Below, one piece after another: positions 33,417-41,206 of a stretch of DNA of 64,000 bases; the first letter of the stretch is position 1; every line of letters begins with the position of its first letter. The stretch comes from Haloarcula nitratireducens (GTDB taxonomy: Archaea > Halobacteriota > Halobacteria > Halobacteriales > Haloarculaceae). The notes below the pieces were generated by a model. That model saw only the letters and a list, made by a program, of their open reading frames with translations. It had not been told where the DNA came from and searched no databases. Location of the stretch: contig NZ_RKLT01000001.1 of NCBI RefSeq assembly GCF_019599505.1, forward strand, positions 558,001-622,000. Direction: 5' to 3'. A program made the position numbers and the translations under genes.

Positions 33417-34097
33417 TTACAGCATCCGCCGGAACTCCCCGAGTGCCGGGAACGAAAGCGTCTCCCGTCGGCTCTCGTCCCAGACGACCGGTTCGAGTCG
33501 GTCGGCGTCGGTGACGAGCGGCGACTGGAAGTCCGCCGCGGACATCCGATTGACGACGACGCCCGCGTTGAGTTTGTTGAACGACGGGAGCATCACCACC
33601 TCGCTATCGCCGTACTGACCGGGGCCGACGAGATAACAGGGACGGCGCTGACCCTCGATCTCGATGGTCGGGTGGTCGTGGCCGACGACGTAGCGGTCGG
33701 CCTCGCGCTCGGGCGTCTCGTGGCCGTGACAGACGACGGTGTCGCCGAGGCGGTACTCCCGTTCGGTCGGGCCGTCCCAGACCGACTCGAGCATCGTGTC
33801 GTGATTCCCCGGCGTGACGACGAGGCGCGCCCCCGCCTCGCGGCAGGCGGCGCGGAGTCCCGCCACGGTGTCCTCGACGGTTCGCGGAACGGTCTGGAAG
33901 GAGTGGAGTAAGTCCCCGGCGACGACGACCTCGCGCGGGTCGTGACGCCCGGTCAGCGACCGGAACCGCTCGACCAGGTCGGCGTTCGACCCGACCGGAA
34001 ACGCGAGGTTCCCGCCGGTGCCGCGGCCGACGTGGAGGTCCGCGACGACGAGGACGTCGTCGAGCACCAGCGCGCGGTCGTCGTAGGAGAGCGTCAT
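33417..34097 (-). CDS. Metallophosphoesterase (COG1407-like)
   Basis: 226 residues from the ATG at 34097. The calcineurin-like metal-binding motifs are all present: D20-L-H22, G61-D62-L-L-H, G97-N98-H99-D100 and G139-H-D-H142. This matches the ICC-like phosphoesterase family (COG1407), often encoded next to Lhr-type helicases in archaea; no helicase is seen here. Probably hydrolyses a phosphodiester in nucleic acids or nucleotides. Divergent from the HTH regulator. Confidence 0.88.
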   Translation of the reverse strand: MTLSYDDRALVLDDVLVVADLHVGRGTGGNLAFPVGSNADLVERFRSLTGRHDPREVVVAGDLLHSFQTVPRTVEDTVAGLRAACREAGARLVVTPGNHDTMLESVWDGPTEREYRLGDTVVCHGHETPEREADRYVVGHDHPTIEIEGQRRPCYLVGPGQYGDSEVVMLPSFNKLNAGVVVNRMSAADFQSPLVTDADRLEPVVWDESRRETLSFPALGEFRRML

Positions 34098-34150
34098 CGC
34101 CTCCGAGTCGGCCCTACGGGCACAAAGCCGTGACGCACCTCGGACGGTGG

Positions 34151-34160
34151 TATTTTTATC
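34151..34160 (+). promoter_or_regulatory. TATA element of the HTH regulator gene
   Basis: TATTTTTATC sits centred 28 nt before the ATG at 34183, which predicts a leaderless or nearly leaderless transcript. The start codon choice of the regulator gene rests partly on this. Confidence 0.6.
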
Positions 34161-34182
34161 GGGGGACTCCCGAGGAACCCGT

Positions 34183-34953
34183 ATGGTCGACGTCCTCGAG
34201 AACAAGCGTGCTGCGACGCGGTTTCGCATTCTCGTCGAGATCGCAGAGCGCCAGCCGGCGGTCAGTCAGGGCGAGATAGCCGAGGCCGTCGGCGTGACGA
34301 GTCAGGCAGTCAGCGAGTACATCCGCGAGCTGGTTGACGAGGGGCTCGTCGAGAAGGAGGGGCGCTCGCGCTACCGCGTCACCAAGGAGGGCGTCGACTG
34401 GGTGTTCCAGTCCGCCTCCGACGTGCGCCGGTTCGTCGACCACGTCACCGACGACGTACTGGGAAGCGTTCAGGAGGACGCCGCCATCGCCGAGGCCGAC
34501 GTCGAGGAGGGAGAGACCGTCTCGCTCTCGGTCGCCGAGGGACTCCTCCGCGCCACGCCCGGCGACAGCGGCGGCGCGACGGGCGTGGCGACGACCAGCG
34601 CCGAGGCGGGATCGGTCGTCGGCGTCACGGGGTTCGAGGGCGTCATCGCGCTCGACCCCGGTCACGTCAGCGTCGTCCAAGTACCGCCCGTGCGTTCGGG
34701 CCCCGTCGAGGAGACGGCGGACGTCGCGGCCGCCTGTGAGGGGGCGTCCATCGTCACCGCCGCGGGCGTCGAGGCGGTCGTCGCGCTCCGGGACGCCGGC
34801 GTCGAACCGACGACGTACTTCGCGGCGGGGGAGGTGGCCGCCGACGCCGCCGCGCGGGGGCTCGACGCCGTCGTCGTCGCCACGCAGGACACCGTCGGCC
34901 GCGTCACCGACGCGCTGCGGGACGCGAGCGTGGACTACGACGTGACCCAGTGA
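34183..34953 (+). CDS. Winged-helix transcriptional regulator with a C-terminal ligand-type domain
   Basis: 256 residues. The N-terminal MarR-like winged helix covers about 8-80: RFRILVEIAERQPAVSQGEIAEAVGVTSQAVSEYIRELV, split here only for description. The C-terminal half is an alpha/beta domain rich in Ala, Gly and Val, with IVTAAGVEAVVALRDAGVEPTTYF, that may bind a small ligand. The same layout occurs in other haloarchaeal regulators. Target genes are unknown; the divergent phosphoesterase is one candidate. The longer frame starting at 34147 includes the promoter and is not used. Confidence 0.82.
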   Translation: MVDVLENKRAATRFRILVEIAERQPAVSQGEIAEAVGVTSQAVSEYIRELVDEGLVEKEGRSRYRVTKEGVDWVFQSASDVRRFVDHVTDDVLGSVQEDAAIAEADVEEGETVSLSVAEGLLRATPGDSGGATGVATTSAEAGSVVGVTGFEGVIALDPGHVSVVQVPPVRSGPVEETADVAAACEGASIVTAAGVEAVVALRDAGVEPTTYFAAGEVAADAAARGLDAVVVATQDTVGRVTDALRDASVDYDVTQ

Positions 34954-35008
34954 CGGCCGACCGGCCGTATGAGGAAGCTTTTCCGGGCCGACGGCCGAGT
35001 ATCGACGT

Positions 35009-35191
35009 ATGACCGATCCCGACACTGATGACCCCGACGCCGACTCGCTGACGGACGCGGTGGAGACGTTCCTCTCGGAAGCCGATACGGCCTACGAGGA
35101 GTACGAGCGAGGCTACACGGACGCCGACGCGGTGGTACGCCGGTTAGAGCCCGCAATCGAACAGTTGCGAAGCGCGACTGACGGAGAGTAG
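35009..35191 (+). CDS. Small acidic protein of unknown function
   Basis: 60 residues, strongly acidic (MTDPDTDDPDADSLTDAVET at the start). Likely two helices: VETFLSEADTAYEEYERGY and AVVRRLEPAIEQLRS. No zinc or membrane motif. The codon use and acidity are those of a real haloarchaeal gene. It resembles in size the small subunit of exonuclease VII, but no large subunit is near, so I do not claim that. Confidence 0.55.
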   Translation: MTDPDTDDPDADSLTDAVETFLSEADTAYEEYERGYTDADAVVRRLEPAIEQLRSATDGE

Positions 35192-35282
35192 CGGTATCGA
35201 GGCTCGCTTCGGCGGAGACCGGTTCCTCTCGGGAGAGAGGGCTCTCGCCGCAGTAAAGTAGCTCGCGTCCCTACGGTCGACG

Positions 35283-35603
35283 ATGACCGAAGACCAGTCG
35301 GGCGCGACCACCGACGGCGGCGGCGACCGTCGCGACGTGGTCGTCCCGCTGCGCGTCTACAAGACCGTGACGGTGTTCTCGACGCTCATCGCCGTCGCCT
35401 GCGTCGTCGGCGGGTTCGTACTCGTCGACGTGGCGACCGATCGGGCCTCGGCACCGGCCTCGGAGATCGACGTCCCGGTCGCTATCGGCGGGATCGGACT
35501 CATCCTCGCGGGCACCGTGGTGTACGCTTTTTCGACGCGCTTTCGCACCGCGGAGATGGGAAAGTCTAAAGACGACGCTGACGAACCTTCCGATAATGGC
35601 TGA
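35283..35603 (+). CDS. Two-TM membrane protein (conserved haloarchaeal, part of a three-gene set)
   Basis: 106 residues: a charged N-terminus (RRDVVVPLRVYKTVTVFSTL), TM helices at about 30-51 and 66-84, and an acidic tail. It overlaps the next gene by 8 bp, so the two are translated together. I believe it belongs to a numbered haloarchaeal DUF, but I cannot confirm which one. Function unknown. Confidence 0.65.
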   Translation: MTEDQSGATTDGGGDRRDVVVPLRVYKTVTVFSTLIAVACVVGGFVLVDVATDRASAPASEIDVPVAIGGIGLILAGTVVYAFSTRFRTAEMGKSKDDADEPSDNG

Positions 35604-35865
35604 CGAGTTCATCAAGGGGTTCGGTTGCCTCATGGTCGGCGGTCTCGGCTGGATGACTATCGCTGGCTGGTATCGGACGCCGAGTTTCGAGGGGGCACAA
35701 CTCACCGGCGAGGTGACCATCGAGGAACCGACGGTGTTCGACACCATCGCGCTGGGACTGATGGACGTCTTCTTCTGGTTCGCGATCATCGGCGCGCTGA
35801 CCTTCTGGGTCGTTCTGCCGCTGATCAGCAACGCCCGCGCGTACATGAACGAGCGGTCGACCTGA
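35596..35865 (+). CDS. Two-TM membrane protein translated with the preceding gene
   Basis: 89 residues: FIKGFGCLMVGGLGWMTIAGW near the start and FFWFAIIGALTFWVVLPLIS as the second TM. Both ends are short and soluble. Eight-bp overlap with the upstream gene. It faces the 153-residue membrane protein at 35996-36457 across 130 bp. Function unknown. Confidence 0.65.
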   Translation: MADEFIKGFGCLMVGGLGWMTIAGWYRTPSFEGAQLTGEVTIEEPTVFDTIALGLMDVFFWFAIIGALTFWVVLPLISNARAYMNERST

Positions 35866-35995
35866 GCGGTCCTTCTCCCCTCTGCGTTCGTGACTGCGAG
35901 CGATAGCTAACGCCGGTAGCGAGGTAGCGCGAGGCTATCGGTACGGCAAGCGACGCTTCGAGTGAACTGCGTAGCGGCGAAAAAGGCGAGACGTT

Positions 35996-36457
35996 TCAGA
36001 TGATCGCCGACCAGGGGCCCTTGATAATCCAGAACACGCTCTGGTAGGCGGCGTACATGAAGAGGAGGAGCGCGGCGACCATCGCGCCCTTCGGTCGTTC
36101 GAGGCGGAGTTCCCTGCGCGCTTCGACGAGGCGGGACTCGAACTCGAAGAAGTCAGTGATGACTAGCCCGAGGACGAGCACCGACATGACGACCCCGCCG
36201 TGCTGGGCGAGCGTCGTGTAGTAAAACGACGTCAGGATCAGCACCACGTTACTGGCTACGTGTATCGGGTAGCGGTCGATGCCCTCGGCGCCCTCGTCGT
36301 CGTACTCGGAGGTGTACCGCCGGTGAGCCAACAGACGCGTCGCGAAGTTGGCCAGCACCAGCACGAGCAGGACGTACTCGATGACGAGCGCCCCGCCGGG
36401 ACCGGTACTCCCCATGACGGCGTCCAGTGGCCCGAAGAGGGGTGCGGATGGCTGCAT
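35996..36457 (-). CDS. Multi-TM membrane protein (conserved haloarchaeal)
   Basis: 153 residues from the ATG at 36457; a GTG at 36478 would add seven. Four TM helices (VIEYVLLVLVLANFATRLL, HVASNVVLILTSFYY, GVVMSVLVLGLVITDFF, GAMVAALLLFMYAAYQSVF). The short loops contain RYTSEYDDEGAEGID. No motif gives a function. It is convergent with the small two-gene membrane set just before it, and the three may belong together. Confidence 0.65.
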   Translation of the reverse strand: MQPSAPLFGPLDAVMGSTGPGGALVIEYVLLVLVLANFATRLLAHRRYTSEYDDEGAEGIDRYPIHVASNVVLILTSFYYTTLAQHGGVVMSVLVLGLVITDFFEFESRLVEARRELRLERPKGAMVAALLLFMYAAYQSVFWIIKGPWSAII

Positions 36458-36528
36458 ACGCGGAACTGTGTCCGACACCCATTAGTGTCTTTCCAATTTT
36501 CGCGACCCCGTAGCGGAGTTGCACCACC

Positions 36529-37245
36529 TCAGCCGAACCGTGACCGACTCTCCGGGACGACGGCGACCCGAAGCGTACCGGCCCGGGAGAGGCTCACCGA
36601 CTCCTCGCAGGCGACGGTCCCCTCGGGGTCGCCGTCGACGAACAGCGCGACGGTCGCCTCGTCCCGTTCGACCGATAGCGAGAGCCCGGAGAGCGGGAGC
36701 ACCCAGTGGTCGGGGTTCGTCGCGAACGGTGCGATGGGTGCGGCGACGCCGACGGTGTCCGTCGGGGCGAGGATCGGGCCACCGATCCGGCGGGCGTATC
36801 CCGGCGACCCGGCCGCCGTCGCCACCGTGACCCCGTCGGCGCGGAACTGCCCGACGGCGTCGGTCGGCGTCGTGACGGTGTACTCGGAGATGCGGGCGGC
36901 CTCGGCGGCGACGAGCGTCACGTCGAAGAGGGCCGTTCCCGCCGACGACCCCGCCGCGGAGACCGACAGCACGGGGTGGCGCTCGATGTCGGCGTCGCTC
37001 AAAGCGGCGACGGCGTCTGTGACCTCGTCGCGGGCGACCGACCGAACGCCCCGGCCGGCATCGACGGGCAACACGAGCGGGTCGGCGTCGGCGGCGGCCA
37101 CGGCGCTCGCCGCCGCCCGACCGACGGCGACGACCCGGTCGGTCATCGGAACGTCGTCGGTGCGGCCGGTCACGACGGAGACGCCGCGCTCTCGAAGTCG
37201 CTCGGCGACCGCCTCGTCTCCGAGGACGCCAACGCTGTCGCTCAT
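36529..37245 (-). CDS. NAD-kinase-like protein with degenerate catalytic motif
   Basis: 238 residues with the C-terminal beta-fold of ATP-NAD kinases: TTPTDAVGQFRADGV, GSPGYARRIGGPILAP, APIAPFATNPDHWVLPLSG and EATVALFVDGDPEG. The N-terminal half lacks the GGDGT motif that holds ATP; its place is taken by a VAVGRAAASAVAAADADPLV stretch. A true NAD kinase in haloarchaea has the motif. This paralogue therefore may bind NAD(H) without phosphorylating it. It sits between two minus-strand genes, 71 bp from the membrane protein at 35996. Confidence 0.75.
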   Translation of the reverse strand: MSDSVGVLGDEAVAERLRERGVSVVTGRTDDVPMTDRVVAVGRAAASAVAAADADPLVLPVDAGRGVRSVARDEVTDAVAALSDADIERHPVLSVSAAGSSAGTALFDVTLVAAEAARISEYTVTTPTDAVGQFRADGVTVATAAGSPGYARRIGGPILAPTDTVGVAAPIAPFATNPDHWVLPLSGLSLSVERDEATVALFVDGDPEGTVACEESVSLSRAGTLRVAVVPESRSRFG

Positions 37246-37311
37246 CGTGTGAGGATCCCGGCCGGCCGGAGAAAAACTTGCCGCACCGCCGTCGCTCTCC
37301 GGCAGACCGCG

Positions 37312-38547
37312 CTAATCCAGGAGGCGGCGGCGGGCGTACTTCGCCAGCATCGGGACGTCGGAGAGGTGAGCGAGCTTGGCGATCGCGCGTCGGTCGCCGT
37401 TGTTTATCTGCGTGAGCGTGTCCTCTGTCGTCCCCTGTAAGTCGGCCATCAACCGGTCGTAGCGCTCGTTCGGGACGAGATACAGTATCTCGGTCATCAT
37501 CAGGCGGGCGCGCTGCTTCGGTGCGACGTCGCTGTGCCAGAGGCGGTCGTACACCGCGAGCGTCTCCGCGTCGGTCTGGGGTTCCTCGGGGGTGAGCGCC
37601 GCGTCCACCGTCGCGGCGGCGGCGCGGGCCGATTTCATGCCCTTGTGGATACCCTCGCCCCACAGCGGGTCGATCGAGGGGACGGTGTCACCGATGGCCA
37701 TGAAGTTGTCCGTGCTCATGGACTTGGGCGGCTGAATGTGGGCCGACCCGCGGTGGGCCTGCGTGCCCTCGATTCGCTCGGCGTCCTCGAAGCGCGGGTC
37801 CGACTCCAGCCAGTAGTCCAGGTAGCCGTCGATGCCCATCCCCTCCTTGGCGTACTCGTTGTGCGACTCGTTCTGGATGTAACAGAGCCCGACCTTCGCC
37901 GTGTCGCCGCCGGTGTGGAAGATCCACGAGTAGCCGCCGGGCGCGAGGTCGTGGTCGAGTCGGAGCATCATCGAGTCCCGCAGGTCGGCGTACTCGGGGT
38001 GGTTCACGTCGACGTTCTCGAACTCGTACTCGATGCCGATGGCCTGTTGCTCCCGTTTGAGGCCGGTCACGTCGAGTTCCTTCGCCAGCGGCGCGGCGGG
38101 ACCGGTGGCGTCGATGACGATGTCGGCGTACACCTCCTCGTCGCCGTCGTAGCGGACGCCGACGATCTCGCCGTCTTCCATGATCGGCCCGGAGACGCGC
38201 GAGTCGAACCGATAGGTCGCGCCCTTCTCGCGGCTGTCGCGGACGAGGAACCGCTTGAACTCGGCGAACTCCAGCACCGCCCCGGTCTGCTCTCGGACGT
38301 AGTGGTTGTTGGGCGATTCGAGGACGACGTCGTTCGTGTAGTTCATCACCACGTCGTCCGGGATGGCGAAGGCGGTCATCGCGGAGGGGAAGGTCCCGGC
38401 GGTGGACTTGTTGCTCTGACGCGGGAACTCCGATTCCGACTCCGTCTCGAGTACCAGCACGTCGTAGTTCCGCTCGGCCAGGTCGCGGGCACACTGGCCG
38501 CCCGCTGGACCAGCCCCGGCTATCACCACGTCAAAGCGGTCGCGCAT
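37312..38547 (-). CDS. Geranylgeranyl-reductase-family flavoprotein
   Basis: 411 residues, start at the ATG at 38547. FAD-binding GAGPAGGQCARDLAERN (about 11-27), the DATGPAAPLAKEL loop and GDTVPSIDPLWGEGIHKGM, the second FAD contact with the conserved P-x-x-G, are all present. Family members saturate geranylgeranyl chains of archaeal lipids or of menaquinone/carotenoid side chains. Haloarchaea have several paralogues; this one is not necessarily the lipid enzyme. Divergent from the DDxxD protein gene with 118 bp between starts. Confidence 0.85.
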   Translation of the reverse strand: MRDRFDVVIAGAGPAGGQCARDLAERNYDVLVLETESESEFPRQSNKSTAGTFPSAMTAFAIPDDVVMNYTNDVVLESPNNHYVREQTGAVLEFAEFKRFLVRDSREKGATYRFDSRVSGPIMEDGEIVGVRYDGDEEVYADIVIDATGPAAPLAKELDVTGLKREQQAIGIEYEFENVDVNHPEYADLRDSMMLRLDHDLAPGGYSWIFHTGGDTAKVGLCYIQNESHNEYAKEGMGIDGYLDYWLESDPRFEDAERIEGTQAHRGSAHIQPPKSMSTDNFMAIGDTVPSIDPLWGEGIHKGMKSARAAAATVDAALTPEEPQTDAETLAVYDRLWHSDVAPKQRARLMMTEILYLVPNERYDRLMADLQGTTEDTLTQINNGDRRAIAKLAHLSDVPMLAKYARRRLLD

Positions 38548-38665
38548 GGTTGTGGGTTTCCCGTCTCGGTTATCAGTCTTGCTTTCTCCGGCCCGGCCTC
38601 GGAACCGCCTCTCGAAAGGGTAAAGAAGCCGCCAGTCACAGCAGTTGCCACGCGGGGAGACACAG

Positions 38666-39820
38666 ATGGTTCTCAAGACAGGCGCTTCAGCACTCGCAGA
38701 CAGCCACAGACTCCCGACGGCGCTCCGATCGGTGCTCGGGTACTACGCCGACACCGGCGTCTTCGACTACAGCAGTCTCTCGCTCAAATCCACGATCGAC
38801 GACCGGACCGACCGGATGGTCGCGGACGTCTACGAGCGCGTCGAGGCGGCCCTCGAAGCCGAGTTCGGCCGCCCGGTGTCCTTCAGCTACGACACCAAAC
38901 TGATCCTCCCGGCGACGCTGACGCTCGGGTACGTCTACCGGGACGCCCGCAAGGACGCCGCCGAGGACCCGGTGACCGAGGAGATCGCGACCGGCGTCCC
39001 GCCGGTCGAGACCGGGGCGCTCGGCGGCGACGTGCCGGCCCTCTCCCCCCGAGAGCGGGTCGTCCGCGCCGAGCAGATGACCCGCCTCTCCATCGAGGCG
39101 CTGATCGACGGCGACATGCGCGACGCCATCAACGACGACGAGTTCGAGGACTTCGAGACCGACGTCGACGCCGACCCCCGGCGCGTCGCCGAGACGGCAC
39201 AGGCGGCGCTGCAGTCGCACCTCGACGGCCTCTTAGACGAGATGCCGTCGGTCGTCGCCGACGCCTACCAGTGGGCCGTCGATTACTCCGAGGCCCATCA
39301 GGCGCGCGACGACCACTTCCGCGAGTTGATGACGCGGGCCGAGGACGGCGACGAAGACGCCGTCGACGCCATCCGCGAGGAGTACAAGTTCGCCGACTAC
39401 GAGGAGGAGCCGGCCACCTTCACCGCCGTCGAGAAGGACCTCCCCTACAGCAAGACCCAGTACGCCCGCGTCGGCGTCCTCTACGACGGCATGCTCGACC
39501 TCTATCGGCTCGCCGGACTCGACGTCGACGACGAGTTCGCCCGGTCCATCGTCCTCGCCATCATCGGCGCGCAGGTGTGGCTGGACGACGTGGACGACTA
39601 CGCCGACGACCGCGCCGAGGGGCAGCTGACGCCCGTCACCGCGGAGTACCTGCTCGCCCCCGACGACCGGGCGGCGTACAACCGCGTCGTCGACGTCACC
39701 GAGCGGTATCTCGACCTCGCGAAGGAGTCAGCCACGGCCGCCGACTCGCCGCTGACCGGCATCGCCGTCGAGTACATTTATCGCTCCGGCGACCCGGGCG
39801 TGTTGCCCGGCCACCACTGA
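38666..39820 (+). CDS. Helical protein of unknown family with a DDxxD motif
   Basis: 384 residues from the ATG at 38666; a TTG seven codons earlier is possible. Nearly all-helical and acidic. Around 299-315 it reads IIGAQVWLDDVDDYADD, where D307-D308-V-D310-D311 fits DDxxD. The context, with a preceding A-Q-V-W-L and following acidic residues then GQLTP, resembles the second Asp-rich motif of polyprenyl diphosphate synthases (FQ-x-x-DD-x-x-D ... GK). A clear first motif is not found. The divergent neighbour is a geranylgeranyl-reductase-type enzyme. An isoprenoid-synthase-like fold is my inference; annotation as hypothetical is the safe one. Confidence 0.6.
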   Translation: MVLKTGASALADSHRLPTALRSVLGYYADTGVFDYSSLSLKSTIDDRTDRMVADVYERVEAALEAEFGRPVSFSYDTKLILPATLTLGYVYRDARKDAAEDPVTEEIATGVPPVETGALGGDVPALSPRERVVRAEQMTRLSIEALIDGDMRDAINDDEFEDFETDVDADPRRVAETAQAALQSHLDGLLDEMPSVVADAYQWAVDYSEAHQARDDHFRELMTRAEDGDEDAVDAIREEYKFADYEEEPATFTAVEKDLPYSKTQYARVGVLYDGMLDLYRLAGLDVDDEFARSIVLAIIGAQVWLDDVDDYADDRAEGQLTPVTAEYLLAPDDRAAYNRVVDVTERYLDLAKESATAADSPLTGIAVEYIYRSGDPGVLPGHH

Positions 39821-39895
39821 GAGGAATCGCACGGGGTCCGGCGAAGCCGCGGACGACGTTCGTATCGTCTGCTTGCGAGCACACCGAGGAATCCG

Positions 39896-40186
39896 TCACG
39901 ACTCTTCCACGGACGGGTCGCCGGCACCGAAGAACACCCGACTTCCCACGGCGACCACCAGCAGCAACAGGACGACGGCGAACACCGCTAGGAACCGCTC
40001 CCAGAACACGAGCCAGCGGTTCAATTCCCAGGGGACGACCGGTAAGAACACCGCTACGAGTCCGACGAGAATACACAGCGGGATGAGATTCACCGCGAAG
40101 TCGAGCCACGTGCCGCTTGGACGGTCGGATAGCGACACCCTCGTCACCCGGTCCGGACCGGGACGACGGGATCGGTCGCTGTCCAC
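39896..40186 (-). CDS. Two-TM small membrane protein
   Basis: 96 residues from a GTG at 40186. Two TM helices (FAVNLIPLCILVGLVAVFLPVV and RFLAVFAVVLLLLVVAVG) separated by WELNRWLVFWE. The layout is that of small proteins often seen in haloarchaeal cox clusters, but no oxidase genes are near. Function unknown. Confidence 0.6.
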   Translation of the reverse strand: MDSDRSRRPGPDRVTRVSLSDRPSGTWLDFAVNLIPLCILVGLVAVFLPVVPWELNRWLVFWERFLAVFAVVLLLLVVAVGSRVFFGAGDPSVEES

Positions 40187-40342
40187 GACGCCACTGGGTG
40201 GTGCGGATTGGCAAGTCGCATACCCGTACGTACTCCGGCCACCCGTCTAAGCGACGGGCTTGCACGTGCCAGGGGACTACCCGTCGCGGTCGGGTGAAAA
40301 TCGCGCGTCGAATCGGTCTCGACCGATGCGACGTCGGCAGTC

Positions 40343-41206
40343 TCAGTAGAACTCGCGGACGAGGTCCGTCGCGCCGTCGGGCGCGCCGTCGGGAATCTCC
40401 GCCATCGACCCCTCGACGCCCTCGCGCTCCTCGAAGCCCACTGAGTTCTCGTCCTGATAGAGGACGCCCATGTACTCCTTGTCGCTCTCCATGATCTTGT
40501 CCTTGGCCTGGTCGCGGTCCGTCGAGTCGTGGTCCGTCTCGTCTAAGTCCACGATGGAGTCGCGGAAGTAGTCGTACGTGTCCACGTCGTTGAACGTCAC
40601 GCAGGGCGAGTAGACGTTGACGAAGCCGAAGCCGTCGTGCTCGATGGCCTTCCGGACGATCTCGGCGTGGCGCTGGGAGTTCGAGGAGAAGGACTGCGCG
40701 ATGAACGTCGCGCCGGCAGAGAGCGCCAGCGCCTTCGGGTTGACCGGCGGCTGGTTCGGGCCGTCCGGCGAGGTCGACGTCTCGAAGTCCTCGCGCGAGG
40801 TCGGGGAGGCCTGTCCCTTCGTCAGGCCGTAGATGCGGTTGTCCATCACCACGTAGCTCATGTCCACGTTCCGGCGCACCGCGTGGATGAAGTGGCCGGC
40901 ACCGATGGAGTAGCCGTCGCCGTCGCCGCCCGCGACCATCACTTCGAGGTCAGGGTTGGCCATCTTCACGCCGATGCCGACCGGCAGGGCGCGGCCGTGG
41001 ACGCCGTGCAGCGCGTAGCTGTGCATGTACGTCCCGATCTTCCCGGAACAGCCGATACCCGCGACGACGAACGTGTCGTCGGGGGAGTTGCCCGTCTCGG
41101 CCAGTGCTTTCATCATACCGTTCATCGTCCCGAAGTCACCGCAGCCGGGACACCACGTCGGTTGCTTGTCGGACTTGAAGTCCGTGAATCTGATGTCTGA
41201 GCTCAT
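40343..41206 (-). CDS. korB: 2-oxoacid:ferredoxin oxidoreductase, beta subunit (2-oxoglutarate type)
   Basis: 287 residues. Binds thiamine diphosphate through G94-DGDGYS and N123 (MDNRIYGLTKGQ). Cysteines C19, C22, C53 and C202 are placed to hold the single [4Fe-4S] cluster. It matches the halobacterial KorB in length and sequence (WCPGCGDFGTMNGMMKAL). With KorA it oxidises 2-oxoglutarate to succinyl-CoA and reduces ferredoxin in the citric acid cycle, replacing the dehydrogenase complex. Its start overlaps the korA stop by 4 bp. Confidence 0.93.
   Translation of the reverse strand: MSSDIRFTDFKSDKQPTWCPGCGDFGTMNGMMKALAETGNSPDDTFVVAGIGCSGKIGTYMHSYALHGVHGRALPVGIGVKMANPDLEVMVAGGDGDGYSIGAGHFIHAVRRNVDMSYVVMDNRIYGLTKGQASPTSREDFETSTSPDGPNQPPVNPKALALSAGATFIAQSFSSNSQRHAEIVRKAIEHDGFGFVNVYSPCVTFNDVDTYDYFRDSIVDLDETDHDSTDRDQAKDKIMESDKEYMGVLYQDENSVGFEEREGVEGSMAEIPDGAPDGATDLVREFY

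Noticed and set aside
35009..35191. Exonuclease VII small subunit
   Set aside because: Size and helical nature fit, but no large-subunit gene is near and the family signature is not visible.
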